Positions 51,223 to 61,590 of a DNA stretch of 64,000 nucleotides are shown piece after piece. Position numbers and translations under genes: made by a program. Positions within the stretch are counted from its first letter, which is position 1, and each line of letters opens with the position of its first letter. This stretch comes from Argyresthia goedartella (lineage: Eukaryota; Arthropoda; Insecta; Lepidoptera; Argyresthiidae). The notes below the pieces were generated by a model. The model was not told the DNA's origin, did no database searches, and worked only from the letters and a program-made list of their open reading frames with translations. Location of the stretch: NCBI GenBank assembly GCA_949825045.1, contig OX463806.1:47578208-47642207 (forward strand), given 5' to 3'.

Positions 51223-52185
51223 TTAAAATTTTTGGCTAACTGTTCTAGTAGATCCAAAAACACGAGCTATATCCGCCTCCTCCCGCAGCCTATGGCAGGC
51301 CTTACCCTCGGCCTGGCGGGCAAACACCTTGCCCTCGCGAGTCCACACGAACTTCCAGTCGAGTTTTTTTAGCCCTATCTCTCGAGCTCGGTCAAACAGC
51401 TGCCTATTTGTTTTGGTAAGCCGTTCTTTAATGCTAAACTTGTGTGGCGGGCCGGGCAGTGGTAGGTCCATCCCTTCGGTAGTGGCACCACGGCGGACGC
51501 GGGCGGCGGTCAGCAGCTGGTCGCGAGTGACGCGGCGCGCGAGTCTCGCGACGAGGGGCCGCGGCTGTGTAGGCTTGCCATCCACGGCGCCGTGCACGGG
51601 GCCCACTCGCGCCGCCCACACTATGTCCCGCTCCTGCAGCTCCACTCCCAGTTTTCTCGCGGCCACAGTTACCACGTGCGATGGGCTCTCACCGCTGGCC
51701 TCCGGGATCCCGGTGAGCTCGATATCGTTGAGGAGCAGCTCCTGGTCACGCTCATTGTTGCTCGTCTTCAGCTCCTGGTTGCTCTTAGTCAGCTCTTTGT
51801 TGTTGGCCCGCAGCTCCTCCACGGTGGATTCCAGATGGCTGATGTCAGCTCTGTCTCCATGTTGTTTCTCTAAAGCCGCTAGTCTGGACTCAATATTATC
51901 CACCTTATTATTACAGTCCGCTAGGGATAGGTAGATATTTGTCATCTCCGCACGGAAACCTGCCATCTCGTCACGCATGCACCTAACCTCCTCGCGGCAT
52001 AGTCGAAGCTCAGTGGCGAGGTCAAGCTCCAGGTTGATGTTCAGTGCGGTATCATTTGGGTCTATAGATACGTCCAGTTTTGGGCGGGCTACACCGGCAT
52101 GTTGTCTCACAGGTGTCAAATTGCCATTGTCCCTGGGCATTTTTGCCTTACATATCGGGCAAAGCCAATTTTGTGGTACCTCCAT
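51223..52185 (-). CDS. LINE ORF1 protein
   Basis: The 320-codon frame from ATG 52185 is uninterrupted. The N-terminus has LCPICKAKMPR, a Cys pair that may be half of a small zinc motif. Residues about 55-150 are strongly heptad-like (IESRLAALEKQ, ELRANNKELTKSNQELKTSN), a predicted coiled coil. The C-terminal half (VVTVAARKLGVELQERDIVW, RPLVARLARRVTRDQLL) resembles the RNA-binding region of L1/CR1 ORF1 proteins. It probably coats LINE RNA as a trimer or larger multimer. Base composition is much more GC-rich than ORF2, which is notable within one element. Confidence 0.82.
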   Translation of the reverse strand: MEVPQNWLCPICKAKMPRDNGNLTPVRQHAGVARPKLDVSIDPNDTALNINLELDLATELRLCREEVRCMRDEMAGFRAEMTNIYLSLADCNNKVDNIESRLAALEKQHGDRADISHLESTVEELRANNKELTKSNQELKTSNNERDQELLLNDIELTGIPEASGESPSHVVTVAARKLGVELQERDIVWAARVGPVHGAVDGKPTQPRPLVARLARRVTRDQLLTAARVRRGATTEGMDLPLPGPPHKFSIKERLTKTNRQLFDRAREIGLKKLDWKFVWTREGKVFARQAEGKACHRLREEADIARVFGSTRTVSQKF

Positions 52186-52197
52186 ATCGTACGGTTG

Positions 52198-52213
52198 TTT
52201 AACCGGTTAATTT
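52198..52213. repeat. Target-site duplication of the LINE, right copy
   Basis: TTTAACCGGTTAATTT, the partner of 47563-47579, lies 12 bp before the ORF1 start on the minus strand. It defines the 5' end of the LINE. Confidence 0.8.
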
Positions 52214-52217
52214 TTGT

Positions 52218-52283
52218 TGGGGTTCCGTACCCGAAAGGTGCCAAACGGGACCCTATTACTGAGACTTCGCTGTCCGTCCGTCC

Positions 52284-52327
<44 letters not shown>

Positions 52328-52548
52328 GGCTGTCACCAGGCTGTATCTCATGAGCCGTGGTAGCTAGACAGTTGAAATTTTCACAGATGATGTATTTCTG
52401 TTGCCGCTATAACAAAAAATACTAAAAAACAAAAGAAATTTAATACTAAGGGGGGCTCCCATACAACTAACGTGTTTTTTTTTGCGGTTTTTATAGATAA
52501 TAGGAAGGAACCCTTCGTGCACGAGTTCGACTCGCACTTGGCCGGTTA
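52218..52548 (+). repeat. GGTTCCGTACCC-type dispersed repeat, full-length plus copy
   Basis: It begins GGGTTCCGTACCCGAAAGGT and continues CCAAACGGGACCCTATTACT, a (GTCT)n tract at 52283-52328, CACCAGGCTGTATCTCATGA, AGTTGAAATTTTCACAGATG and TTGCCGCTATAAC. It ends GGAACCCTTCGTGCACGAGT and CGACTCGCACTTGGCCGG. This is the best reference copy in the window for the fragments at 9.3, 10.2, 11.55, 29.8 and 32.6 kb and for the origin of the 195-bp minisatellite. Confidence 0.85.
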
Positions 52549-53640
52549 TTTTTATTAGTTTTACATGTTCCTTACATTTGAAACCCCGAACTATAAACAT
52601 TTTCATGCTGCTGATTCCCAAAAAAATCATAACTTTTATATTTTTAAATTTTTCATAAAAAGAAAAAAAAACATACAATATCTATAATCTATAAAATTTC
52701 AAATTATAGTGAATTTTGTCAAAACCGGTGTTTTGACACCCAAAACATATACATAGCCCTAAAACTCACAACACTTAAGCGAATTTAAGTATGTATATAC
52801 TTATCAAATTTTAATACATAATCGTAAATTATAGTTGTAAGTTTTAGCGCTACGGAAAAATTTAGGTTGTCAAAACACGCGTATTGACTTTTTGAAGGAT
52901 ATTTTGGAAAAATAATAATTAAATGTTAAATATTTTTGGAGAAAATTTAGAAAAAAATCACGTTTTTTTTATATATACTATATATATATATTTGCTATTT
53001 TTATTTTATAGATTATAGAAATTGTATGTATATTTTTTTTTCTTTTTACGAAAAATTGAAAAATAAAAAAGTTAAGATTTTTTCGGTGGCTGTTTAGGTT
53101 ATTGCCATTGGTCATTGCTTTTTTAATACTTTTCAACCCTAGGGGCGACATGGCTCACTTTAAACCCGCTATTCAGATAAACAATGACCTACTTTCAGAG
53201 TATGAGAGATGAAAAAATATTTCCAACGAATGTGCATTTCTACGAAAACTCAAAACTCTCCTATTACAAAAAGCCTACTATACTGTTGAAGAATATTTAA
53301 ATTAAATTCACTTTCCGCATTAAACTAACTACAATACCAACAATCATACAATACACATTCACACACACCCTCCCTCATACACCCTTACACACACACACCC
53401 CTACCCGCAAATACACGTACAATAACACCCTCTCCCTCACACACACACACACACACACACACATAAAGATATAACGAGAGACTGTCGAAAAAGGTATATT
53501 ACAATGTTCAAGATTACTTAAATGATGGCTCAACACAGTTCTTGCTGTTAATAACTTTGTTATTATTTCTTCCTGCTTATTAATTATAATATGTAATGAA
53601 TTGTAATATTTTTATTATTTAAGCACAAGCAAACTAAAAA
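52549..53640. other. AT-rich non-coding sequence with microsatellites
   Basis: (TA)n at about 52971-52991 and (CA)n at about 53441-53462 with flanking CACACACCC clusters. No gene recognised. Confidence 0.5.
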
Positions 53641-53643
53641 TCA

Positions 53644-53835
53644 ATCTGTTGGAGTTTCTACGCCCTTCTTCTCCCACAGTGATCCAATGTAGAGAAGCGG
53701 CAAGACGATTGATTGACGAGAAGTACATATATGTAAATATCTACATCAATAAAGACATTTGATTGATTGATTGATTGATTGTCAGACAGACAGACGGACA
53801 ACAAAGTGATCCTATAAGGGTTCATTTTCTTATTT
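53644..53835 (+). repeat. Dispersed repeat fragments
   Basis: CTTCTTCTCCCACAGTGATC with CAATGTAGAGAAG matches 30262-30300. A (GATT)n run lies at about 53759-53780. CAGACAGACGGACAACAAAG and TGATCCTATAAGGGTTC follow, a repeat end of the kind common in Lepidoptera. Confidence 0.5.
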
Positions 53836-54024
53836 CAAGATATATTCAACGCTAAAAGTAAGCCTAAGTGGTTGCTCAATATAGTATATAACGTAGCAAT
53901 TTTTCCATTTACACTTCATTTAAGATATAAAACAGCACTTTATAAATATAGTTTGCCAAATATTTAATAACCACTCAGCTGTGGGGTTCATAGGTTTTGA
54001 ACTTTGTACCAAGCAATAAGGTTA

Positions 54025-54245
54025 AAAAACGACGACCTCTGTGGCGCACCGGTTGTGGCTCTGCCTACCATGCGAGAGGTCCCGGGTTCGATCCCCGGCT
54101 GGGGGTAAAGAAAAGAAACAATCCCCAGGTCTTGGATGTGTGTGATGTCGCTGTTTCTGGTTCCCACGACACAGGGTATCCTAGTGTGGGGCCAGAAGCA
54201 ATGTATGTGCCTGTATGTAAATTTTTATGTTTATGTTTAAAATCG
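54025..54245 (+). repeat. Complete tRNA-derived SINE (family A)
   Basis: The tRNA-like head spans about 54030-54105. It has an A-box region (TGTGGCGCACCGGTTGTGG) and a perfect B box, GGGTTCGATCC, at 54084-54094. The body, CGCTGTTTCTGGTTCCCACG with CACAGGGTATCCTAGTGTGG, is followed by a TTTATGTTTATGTTTAAA tail. Pol III transcription from the internal promoter is expected. Related copies are at 5886-5995, 57215-57300 and (minus) 62370-62515. Confidence 0.85.
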
Positions 54246-54804
54246 TGGGCAAAATTAAGTGAAGTATTGTCATCCAAAAAGATATTTGGTAACATATCAA
54301 AGTGTTTCTCGTTTTATATTTCAAGTTATCCAAATTAAGGTTTTTAAGTTGCTGTTTTTCAGATTTGAGTAATATTGTCAGTTAAAGCTAGTATTTTTGT
54401 CAAGCAAAAACTGTATTTGTTCCACAGTCATACGTTTAATTGCTACCTTATTACAAGTATTTTAACATTCATTATGAAAATAGGAACGAAAATATCTCAA
54501 GGTAACAATTATTCCTTCACAAACAGCTTATCACAGTTGCAAGAATGTTGTTACTGAACTTGGCATGGTTGTTATAATAACATGAATGACGTTTGGTATG
54601 ATATTTCTAAACCTGTTTTTTGCTTTATAGAAGAAATTTTAAGTTTGTGAGGTATTATTGTATATTCGGAAAACCATAATTGGACAACGATTTTTTACTG
54701 CACGAAAGTTCACTAAAGATTGATAAAATAAAGATGATGTACAAAAGCATCTGTAGAACAAGAGGAGTCTTCCAGTTCCAGCAGACCATTCGTATTTATT
54801 GTAC

Positions 54805-55050
54805 AGTGGGGTATAAACACCAAGGTAATATAACACCGTTTTATATATCGGGCGCGATATCAAATACTAAACTTCATGAAAGACTCCAGATTCGCTCGGG
54901 AATTATGACTGAGTCCTGAGTCCTGAGTGCAGTGAGGGATTCAAGCGTGCCCAGGATAAAACAGCTTTATCCCTGAGGATTACACTCCACTTTCCGCACC
55001 CCTTGCGAGAAAATATAAACAGCAAGACTATTAAAAATAGGCTAGTATTT
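54805..55050 (+). repeat. Dispersed repeat, copy 2 (partner 6785-7030)
   Basis: About 90% identical by eye to 6785-7030, but with AAATACTAAA in place of the left foldback arm. It has an extra TGAGTCC duplication (GAGTCCTGAGTCCTGAGTGC). Confidence 0.75.
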
Positions 55051-55294
55051 TATCGCACCTCAAAAATACTGATTTTTAATTATGATTTTAAAAATATATT
55101 TGTGCTGTTTATAACGCTTTGGATTGTTATCTGTAAAGCTGTACACTAAGATGGAATGAATAAATACATAAACAAATAAAATAAATAAATGTACATATTG
55201 GGAAGTAGTTTATTATTTTTATATTATAAACCAGTAATTTAAAGAAAATATTCAGGTAAAAAGAGATAACTTTGAACAATTCAAAATTTTGCCT

Positions 55295-55360
55295 TCATGT
55301 GGTTCCTGAACACATCAAAGAGAGCTTATGATATGTGTGTAGATAAACTAGTGTATGTAT
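55295..55360 (+). repeat. Dispersed repeat shared with 7854-8099
   Basis: GGTTCCTGAACACATCAAAG and AGCTTATGATATGTGTGTAG are the reverse complement of 7854-7905. Confidence 0.7.
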
Positions 55361-55434
55361 CTGTACATAATTAGGCATTAAAACTCTCGAGTGATATTAT
55401 TATATCTACTAGAAATGACAAAGCATTATACAAT

Positions 55435-56150
55435 TGAATGTATAACGGCGTGGAATCCTATCTTTAAGAAATATAACAATAGGATTGAAAACTTACAAAG
55501 AAGTTTGTAAAATCTTTGGACTTTCGGACTGGTTTTGCATATTCTGATTGCGTCACGTCTTCAAAACGTCATAAGGTTACCTCGCTAGTCCATCGTCGTC
55601 AGCGTGCGGATTTACTCTTTGTATATAAACTACTTCAGAACTACATATACTGATGCTCCAGATCTTCTCACAAAATTGTATTTAAGAGTACCTAGCAGGA
55701 ATGAATGCAGTTCTAGAAAGAAGTCTCTTTTCTCAATCAAGATTAGCGGGAGTTGTTACGTGGCCAATAGTTATAAGTATTAGGCGTAGTTGCAAATCTT
55801 ACAATAATCATTTTGGTCATGTTGATTTATTTGACAAATCCTTGTTTACCTTCAAAAAGCAGATTGCAGATTGTGATTGAATTGGTTGAATCTTTAATAC
55901 TGGCTGGCATCGACAGCGTGACAAATATTTGCTTATTTTCTCTATAGGTACATCTCTGTGCTAAATATGTTTCGTATTGACGGATTCAACCAATTTACTT
56001 TTAAATAGTATCTAAAGTACTTTCTAAAATTTCTTTCGGATTAAGTATTGTTTTTACTTTGTTTAGGATACTATAGGTCTATATGTTTTATACTGCATTT
56101 CAACTTAAAAATAATGTACATGGCCGTTTGTATCTAAATAAATAAATAAA
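55435..56150 (+). pseudogene. LINE C-terminal fragment
   Basis: Plus-strand translation, with one frameshift, reads WNPIFKKYNNRIENLQ, then VHRRQRADLLFVYKLLQNYI and LRVPSRNECSSRKKSLFS. This is the post-RT C-terminal domain found in Jockey/CR1-like LINEs. It ends in an AAATAAATAAATAAAAAC tail at about 56.15 kb. The 5' part, including RT, is missing (typical 5' truncation). Confidence 0.7.
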
Positions 56151-56682
56151 AACAATGTTAGTTTGCTTAAGTTTAAACTACATATAAGTTATAATTTATG
56201 ATGTTATTATGCTTTCTTTACCATAAAACTATGATCACACAAAACGTAGGCTGTCTTGCAGCAGACTTATTGCCTGTCAGCCAGGTTCCCACTTAAAATA
56301 GCCATGTTGTATTTAAATTGTGTTTAAACTGCATTGAGCAGCTGCCAAGTCTGGGTCAAGAGGGCCTTAAAGTGCGTGCTCTTTTCTCTAAGATATGTTT
56401 TGCACTTATCCGGTTCTGTCAGACCACCCTCGATATCTTAATCTGACAAGCTTGAGCTACTCACGGAATAGCTTAATGGCCTCCCGGACTTTAGGGATAT
56501 TCAATAAATTTCAATAGTAAATATACATTGCATTATTCTAGATTTGGGTTGGACACAAACCTTTTTAATTAACTTGTGGTCATCTTTTTCATCAGATTGT
56601 TTTATGTCAGCATCTTTGATTTTGTCTCCATTTATTTGATGGAGATAGGTTTCTTACACTCGATATGGTCCTCAGCATCTTT
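56151..56682. other. Non-coding stretch
   Basis: No gene or repeat recognised. Confidence 0.4.
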
Positions 56683-56790
56683 CCTGGAAGAGATCTCTCA
56701 TTAGAAATAAGCTCGCCTTTGTACTATATGTGTGTAGCCATTGTTTTCTTTCTATTAGTTGTGTGATATCAAGAAATGATGAAATGATGA
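56683..56790 (+). repeat. LINE 3'-end fragment
   Basis: GAAGAGATCTCTCATTAGAA and ATAAGCTCGCCTTTGTACTA match the tail of the 58-kb LINE family. The end is diverged. Confidence 0.6.
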
Positions 56791-57039
56791 AAAACTGTCA
56801 ACAGCAAAGTTCTGTGGATATTGACAATTCATTTCTCTGATTCAAAACCTACACTTTGATTTTGCTGACCCTCTAGTTATTTGTAACCTCAGGTGAACGA
56901 AACTCTTTGCTTACTTACTCTATGTTGTTGCAAATTCATAGCGCCCTCTATGTGGTACTACTCTGACAGTTTTCTTGCCCGTTATCACCCTGAGTCACTC
57001 ACCTTACAGATCTGCAGCTTGTTACAAGATGGCATACAT

Positions 57040-57165
57040 AGATTTCGCGCTTCCGCGAATAATTTGCACACACCTCCGCGAAGGATTTGCGCACCTCCGC
57101 GAAGGATTTGCTCCCCTCCGCAAAGAATTTGCGCCCCCTTGCAATCAATTTGCGCGCCTAGAATA
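57040..57165. repeat. Degenerate 21-22-bp tandem repeat x5
   Basis: Units follow CCTCCGCGAAGGATTTGCGC. Translation yields PPRRICA-type repeats in one frame, which is a by-product. Confidence 0.8.
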
Positions 57166-57214
57166 AATATGACAGAGAATTACATCAAATAGCAAATACC
57201 ATACGGTCAAGTGA

Positions 57215-57300
57215 CAATCTCTCTGGCGCTGCGTTTTGTGGCTCTGACTACCAAACGAGAGGTCTCAGGTCTTGGGTATCCTAGTGTGTGGCCGGTTTTT
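57215..57300 (+). repeat. SINE family A fragment
   Basis: CTCTGGCGCTGCGTTTTGTG and CCAAACGAGAGGTCTCAGGT correspond to the tRNA head, with an internal deletion joining directly to GTATCCTAGTGTGTGGCC of the body. Confidence 0.65.
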
Positions 57301-57489
57301 TTAAACGTTTTTTACTGTTTTTTTATATTACATCTGATTCTAATATGATACATGTATTTGTTGTGAATAGGGTACTTTTGTATTGTTTTATGTATGTACC
57401 TTTCTTAAATATAAATTCAGGGAAAAAAGCAATAGAACGACCTCCCCGAAAATTTCACTAAAAGTCGCATTCAAAGTTACCATTTTTGG

Positions 57490-57800
57490 GTAAGTTTGAA
57501 TCTGATATTTTCGGATGTAAAAAGAGTAAAAGCTAATATAATTCAACTATTTGTCCTTTTCACACCCTTCGCCCCTGAACTAGCAAACATGCTGCAGGAG
57601 CTCAGTTCGGCGAGCCTTGAAGTTGGACTAAAAATAAATTGGTCCAAAACACATGACAAACAGCGTCAAACGCAGTGTGGAAGTAGATGGACAGGATATA
57701 CATTATTATGTCGATGAGTCTACTTGATAGTCTCATTCCAAAACAGGCAGATCAAAGAAATCGATAGAAACATTTCGCCTGGAAGAGCTACAGTCCATAA
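57490..57800 (+). pseudogene. RTE-like LINE RT fragment
   Basis: The reading PELANMLQELSSASLEVGLK followed by INWSKTHDKQRQTQ, then (other frame) VDGQDIHYYVDES and IKEIDRNISPGRA, matches the post-catalytic RT region of RTE-type LINEs ('L..L...S..VGL..N..KT' and 'I..R...G..A'). It is short and frameshifted. Confidence 0.65.
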
Positions 57801-57879
57801 GTACAAAAATACAACTCAAATATGTATTCATTGTCACTAGTGCTTAGTTAATAACTATAAACGATGTTTGTTTAAATTT

Positions 57880-58170
57880 CCGTGGTCTCGTGGTTTCACG
57901 CTCGTCGCTCGCGCAGGAGATGCGAGTTTAAATTCAGAATATGTACCAATTAAATAAATAATTTATCTTAAGTATATTAAACGGATTTTCTAACTAGGAC
58001 TGTTGAAAAACATCGTGAGAAACCTTTAATCCATAGCTGTGGCGATGGACTAGCCCCCCCGTCACGCAAAATGGTGCATTGAATAACCGACTAAAAGTGG
58101 GCACAATTGTGCTTCTGCCTCCGCATATGGGAATCGGCGTGACGCATATGTATGGATGGATGTTGTTTCT
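57880..58170 (+). repeat. tRNA-derived SINE (family B), second copy
   Basis: GTGGTCTCGTGGTTTCACGC (A-box region), GAGATGCGAGTTTAAATTC (decayed B box), AACATCGTGAGAAACCTTTA and CCCCCGTCACGCAAAATGGT align with 42285-42470. The end CATATGTATGGATGGATG is repetitive. Confidence 0.75.
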
Positions 58171-58194
58171 ATAAGCTTTAAATATGACTGAATA

Positions 58195-61100
58195 AATATA
58201 TTTCTTTATTCTTTATTCTTTATTCTTTATTGCACAGAAATCTTAATAGTAAGGTAACAAAACATTTTATGAGCAAAGGCGAGCTTATCTCTAAAGAGAG
58301 ATTTCTACCAGCAAACCTAGGCAGGACAGGAAAAATTGTGCAACAGGAGAGTCCTAGTGCGCAATAAAACTGTACACATCTAATTGTTTACAACTAAAAC
58401 ATAATAAATGATATAATAAAAAAATGAATGAATGAAAATAAAATAAATGATATAGTAAATGATTTACACTAAATAAAATACAAAAGCAAAAAATAAAATA
58501 TATATCAAACATATACTACTTATATATACATATATAAAAGTACCTATCACGAAAGAGAAAGGAAATGCTCTTTCAATCTTGTCTTAAAAGCGAAAATTGT
58601 GGGACTATCTCTAATAGCGCAGGGAAGTGCGTTCCACAGTCGGATCGCCGTTAACCTAAACGAGTGTTTGTAAGCGGCATTGTTATGCCGAGGAATAGAA
58701 AGAAGAGACGTCGTGTGGGATCTCCGGTTGCTATGCCTGGAGGAAATAAACTCGAAACGTTCTCGAAGATATGAGGGGTAGCGGGGATTTCGCAAAATGT
58801 TGAACAGATAGGAGAGAACGTGCATATCACGACGAAATCGGATCGGAAGCCACCCCAACTCCTTGCGATAATGTGAGACATGGTCATACTTGCGCAGCCC
58901 GAAGACAAACCGAATCCCGAGGTTTTGAAGTCGTTCGAGTTTGTTCAGTTGTTCTTCGTTCGCACCGATCCAGCAAACATCCGCATAGTCGATTAAAGGT
59001 AGTAGGAGGGACTGGGCAAGGGTAATTTTAGTCTGCTGCGGCAGGAAGTGCTGCAATCTCCGTAGGGAGTGAAATGACGCAAAGACTCGTCTGCTGACCT
59101 CACAAACATGGGGCGACCAGGACAACAATTTATCAAATACAACCCCAAGATTCTTGGCCTTCTCGCTGTATGAAATTATGTTACCATCATACACTATAGG
59201 GTCGACGGGCATTTTCTGAACTAGGTTATGAGAGTGACGAGTACCCAAAATCATGGCCTGCGATTTGCCCGGGTTGACAAGCAGACCATATGAGGTAGCC
59301 CATTTCCTGATGTTATCGAGATCAGCGTTCAACGCCTCTACTGTCAGATTCACATCACACGGAGAGAAGTGCCGATATATTTGAAGGTCATCTGCGTACA
59401 GATGATAAGAAGAGGTAAGAACGTCAGAGATGGAGTTAATGAATACCGAGAAGAGGAGAGGAGAAAGGATTCCTCCCTGCGGAACACCTGCGGAGAGATC
59501 ACACCAGTCCGTTGAGATCTCCTCAGACTTAATGCGTTGCTGGCGATCTCTCAGGTAGGAGTCAAACCAGCGAGCAGAGTGCGAGGAGACATAAAGTGAC
59601 ATTAAAATTTCAACTAGTATATCGAAATCGACGCAGTTGAAGGCGCTACTGAAATCAAGCAGTGTAAGGACCGTAAGCTGCTTTTGATCCATAGCTAATT
59701 GAATGTCGTCAGTGACTTTGAGCAGTGCTGTGGTAGTGCTGTGACCCGGCCTGAAACCTGATTGGTGGGGATTCAGTAACATTTTTGAGGAAAGGTAGGA
59801 GGAGAGTTGGGAGTGAACAATTGATTCCAGGACTTTGGAGAGGATAGGCAGAATAGAAATGGGACGGAAATCTTTAAAGGAGGCGGGATTGGACGTTTTG
59901 GGGAGGGGAATCACAAGTGCCAATTTCCACTGGCTGGGGTAGCAACATTGGTCAAGCGACACATTAATTATGTGGGTGATGAGAGGTAACAGAACATCAA
60001 TGATAGTTGTTATCATCTGAGAACAGATCTTGTCCTCACCTATGGCCTTCGACGAGATTGCTAGTATTGCCCTCCTTACTGCGCCGATTCCGGCAGGGAT
60101 AAAATTAAATGCTGAGTTGAGGGCTATTACCTTGGACCGTAGGTTACGAAGGGTTGCATCCTTGACGAGGGGGTCCATCGCGACAGGGGGAGTTGCAAAG
60201 AAACTATTGAGACCCCGGAGATCGACATTTCCGGCTGCCAAGTCCCGGGACTTACCAACACCAAGGGTCTTCAGGAACTTCCAGACCTGTGCTGGAGTAT
60301 AGCTCTCGATACATTCGTAGATATGACGGCGTTTAGAATCACGACACAGGCGATTGTAACGATTACGGAGGCGTTTGAAAATTAAAAGATTCTCTTCGGT
60401 CGGATCCCTCTTATATCTAGACTTGGCACGGTTTCTCTTAGCCATCAGACCCTTAATCGTGTCAGTAAGCCATGGTGCAGGGAGATGCTTAACTCTAACT
60501 CTCTTGACCGGGGCATGCTTATCAAACAAGCTCAGGACAATAGAGTTGAAGATCCGTACTTTGTCATCAATGGTCTCACTACCGTAGACAGGCGACCAGT
60601 CGACAGAAGAGGCGTCTGAATTAAGGGAGGTTATATCCATGCCCTTGAAGCTACGAATGTCAAGGAATTTAGCTGCACGCTTGGGAGGCTTTATCTTATA
60701 AGAGAGGTAAATAAGATTGTGATAGGAGAAAGGGGCGTTAAGTTGGCCATGCGCAGCAACCTTAGACATGTCAGAAGTAATCATTAGATCTAGAAGAGAG
60801 GGGGTGCAGTGTGGTTGAAAGTGAGTGGCCTCTAGAGGAAGGATATGCATGTTAAATGAACTTACAAGAGAATTCAGCTTCGCTGAGCGACCGTTATTCT
60901 TGAGAAGGCAAGTGTTGAAGTCGCCGAGAATTAGGGTGTCGCTATAAAGAGGAGTCAAGTCACTGAGAAGGGTTTCAAAAGAGTTAAAATAGTCGATTCG
61001 AAGAGAGGGGCTATAATAGACACCCAGGAGGACTTTGTTGTGACGCAAGAATATCTCCAGGAACAGGTGTTCAGCAGAACCAGAGTACAGGCTTGGCGAC

Positions 61101-61440
61101 TGGCTGATGACTTTGCATGGGATGTCAGAACGAAGGTAGATAGCAACACCGCCATCAGCCTTGCCTATCCTGTCGTTCCGGTAGAGACTGAACCCTGGGA
61201 GAGCATACATGGCAGAACAAAGAGACGGCTTGAGAAAAGAATTCGAAACAAGAATGCCATGTATGTTCAGATCACTAAAAACTACAAGAAGGTCAGCATA
61301 GCTGGTATGAATGCTTTGTGCATTAATATGAACAACGTTGAAGTTCGCACCAAGGTTTGAAAACACCCGTTTCAAGTTAGACGACAGCGAATCATCCGCT
61401 GTTGACCCAACACTTCCCGCGCTAACAGAAATATCGTTAT
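58195..61440 (-). mobile_element. LINE with one long intact ORF
   Basis: On the minus strand: a 5' part without a clear ORF1 (frame open from about 61.46 kb but with no ATG), the ORF to 58547, and a 3' UTR of about 350 bp ending in a (TTCTTTATTC)n-type tail (seen as TTCTTTATTCTTTATTCTTT at 58203-58232). The same 3' UTR occurs alone at 19.1 and 56.7 kb and with a C-terminus at 43.3 kb. The 5' end is probably truncated. Confidence 0.88.
58547..61375 (-). CDS. LINE endonuclease-reverse transcriptase ORF (942 codons, uninterrupted)
   Basis: Domains in order: endonuclease (about 1-230) with NVVHINAQSI, GGVAIYLRSD, LILGDFN and LLDLMITSD; linker (PAPWLTDTIKGLMAKRNRAK); RT (about 480-760) with DFRPISILPILSKVLESIVH, SGFRPGHSTTTALLKVTDDI, GVPQGGILSPLLFSVFINSI and the catalytic HLYADDLQIY; and the C-terminal domain ending LKEHFLSLS. 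RT motifs look intact. In the endonuclease, the position of the usual ETW glutamate reads SNSFLKPS and the usual SDH reads SYHNLI, so two catalytic acids seem lost. The first codon available is TTG, and the true start may lie in a lost 5' part. Probably a CR1/Jockey-group element. Confidence 0.88.
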   Translation of the reverse strand: MKRVFSNLGANFNVVHINAQSIHTSYADLLVVFSDLNIHGILVSNSFLKPSLCSAMYALPGFSLYRNDRIGKADGGVAIYLRSDIPCKVISQSPSLYSGSAEHLFLEIFLRHNKVLLGVYYSPSLRIDYFNSFETLLSDLTPLYSDTLILGDFNTCLLKNNGRSAKLNSLVSSFNMHILPLEATHFQPHCTPSLLDLMITSDMSKVAAHGQLNAPFSYHNLIYLSYKIKPPKRAAKFLDIRSFKGMDITSLNSDASSVDWSPVYGSETIDDKVRIFNSIVLSLFDKHAPVKRVRVKHLPAPWLTDTIKGLMAKRNRAKSRYKRDPTEENLLIFKRLRNRYNRLCRDSKRRHIYECIESYTPAQVWKFLKTLGVGKSRDLAAGNVDLRGLNSFFATPPVAMDPLVKDATLRNLRSKVIALNSAFNFIPAGIGAVRRAILAISSKAIGEDKICSQMITTIIDVLLPLITHIINVSLDQCCYPSQWKLALVIPLPKTSNPASFKDFRPISILPILSKVLESIVHSQLSSYLSSKMLLNPHQSGFRPGHSTTTALLKVTDDIQLAMDQKQLTVLTLLDFSSAFNCVDFDILVEILMSLYVSSHSARWFDSYLRDRQQRIKSEEISTDWCDLSAGVPQGGILSPLLFSVFINSISDVLTSSYHLYADDLQIYRHFSPCDVNLTVEALNADLDNIRKWATSYGLLVNPGKSQAMILGTRHSHNLVQKMPVDPIVYDGNIISYSEKAKNLGVVFDKLLSWSPHVCEVSRRVFASFHSLRRLQHFLPQQTKITLAQSLLLPLIDYADVCWIGANEEQLNKLERLQNLGIRFVFGLRKYDHVSHYRKELGWLPIRFRRDMHVLSYLFNILRNPRYPSYLRERFEFISSRHSNRRSHTTSLLSIPRHNNAAYKHSFRLTAIRLWNALPCAIRDSPTIFAFKTRLKEHFLSLS

Positions 61441-61500
61441 ATTTTTTCTTATGTCACCTAGTCACCTATTCTTTCTATAAATGGAGAATAACATGCTTAC

Positions 61501-61590
61501 TTGTTTGAGAAGTTGAAGGTCCAGTAAAATGTTCTGATGCGTCACTTGGATTATTAATATTGTCAAATGACACTTCTCTTGTTGAGGTTG
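61501..61590 (-). other. Exon-like 90-bp segment of unknown gene
   Basis: An acceptor (TTTCATTAATTTACAG) precedes 61590 and a donor (GTAAGC) follows 61501. One frame is open and protein-like (REVSFDNINNPSDASEHF). It lies between the LINE and a THAP-like fragment on the same strand. I cannot name it, and phase does not fit a join to the LINE ORF. Confidence 0.35.

Larger units (their letters stand above)
47580..52197 (-). mobile_element. Full-length CR1/Jockey-type LINE, one frameshift in ORF2
   Basis: On the minus strand a very short leader is followed by ORF1 (52185-51223), a 254-bp spacer, ORF2 (50968-48045) and a 3' untranslated region with a GT-rich microsatellite (about 47896-48000), ending in poly-A (seen as T at 47582-47600). 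Matching 16-17 bp target-site duplications flank it. The only clear lesion is a frameshift at about 49.17-49.18 kb in the RT domain. The insertion therefore looks relatively recent. Confidence 0.9.

Noticed and set aside
54030..54105. Possible tRNA gene with a perfect B box
   Set aside because: It does not fold into a complete cloverleaf by eye and is attached to a SINE body that recurs elsewhere in the window.
56893..57192. Frame encoding PPRRICAPP repeats
   Set aside because: Driven by a 21-22-bp tandem repeat, with no conserved domain.
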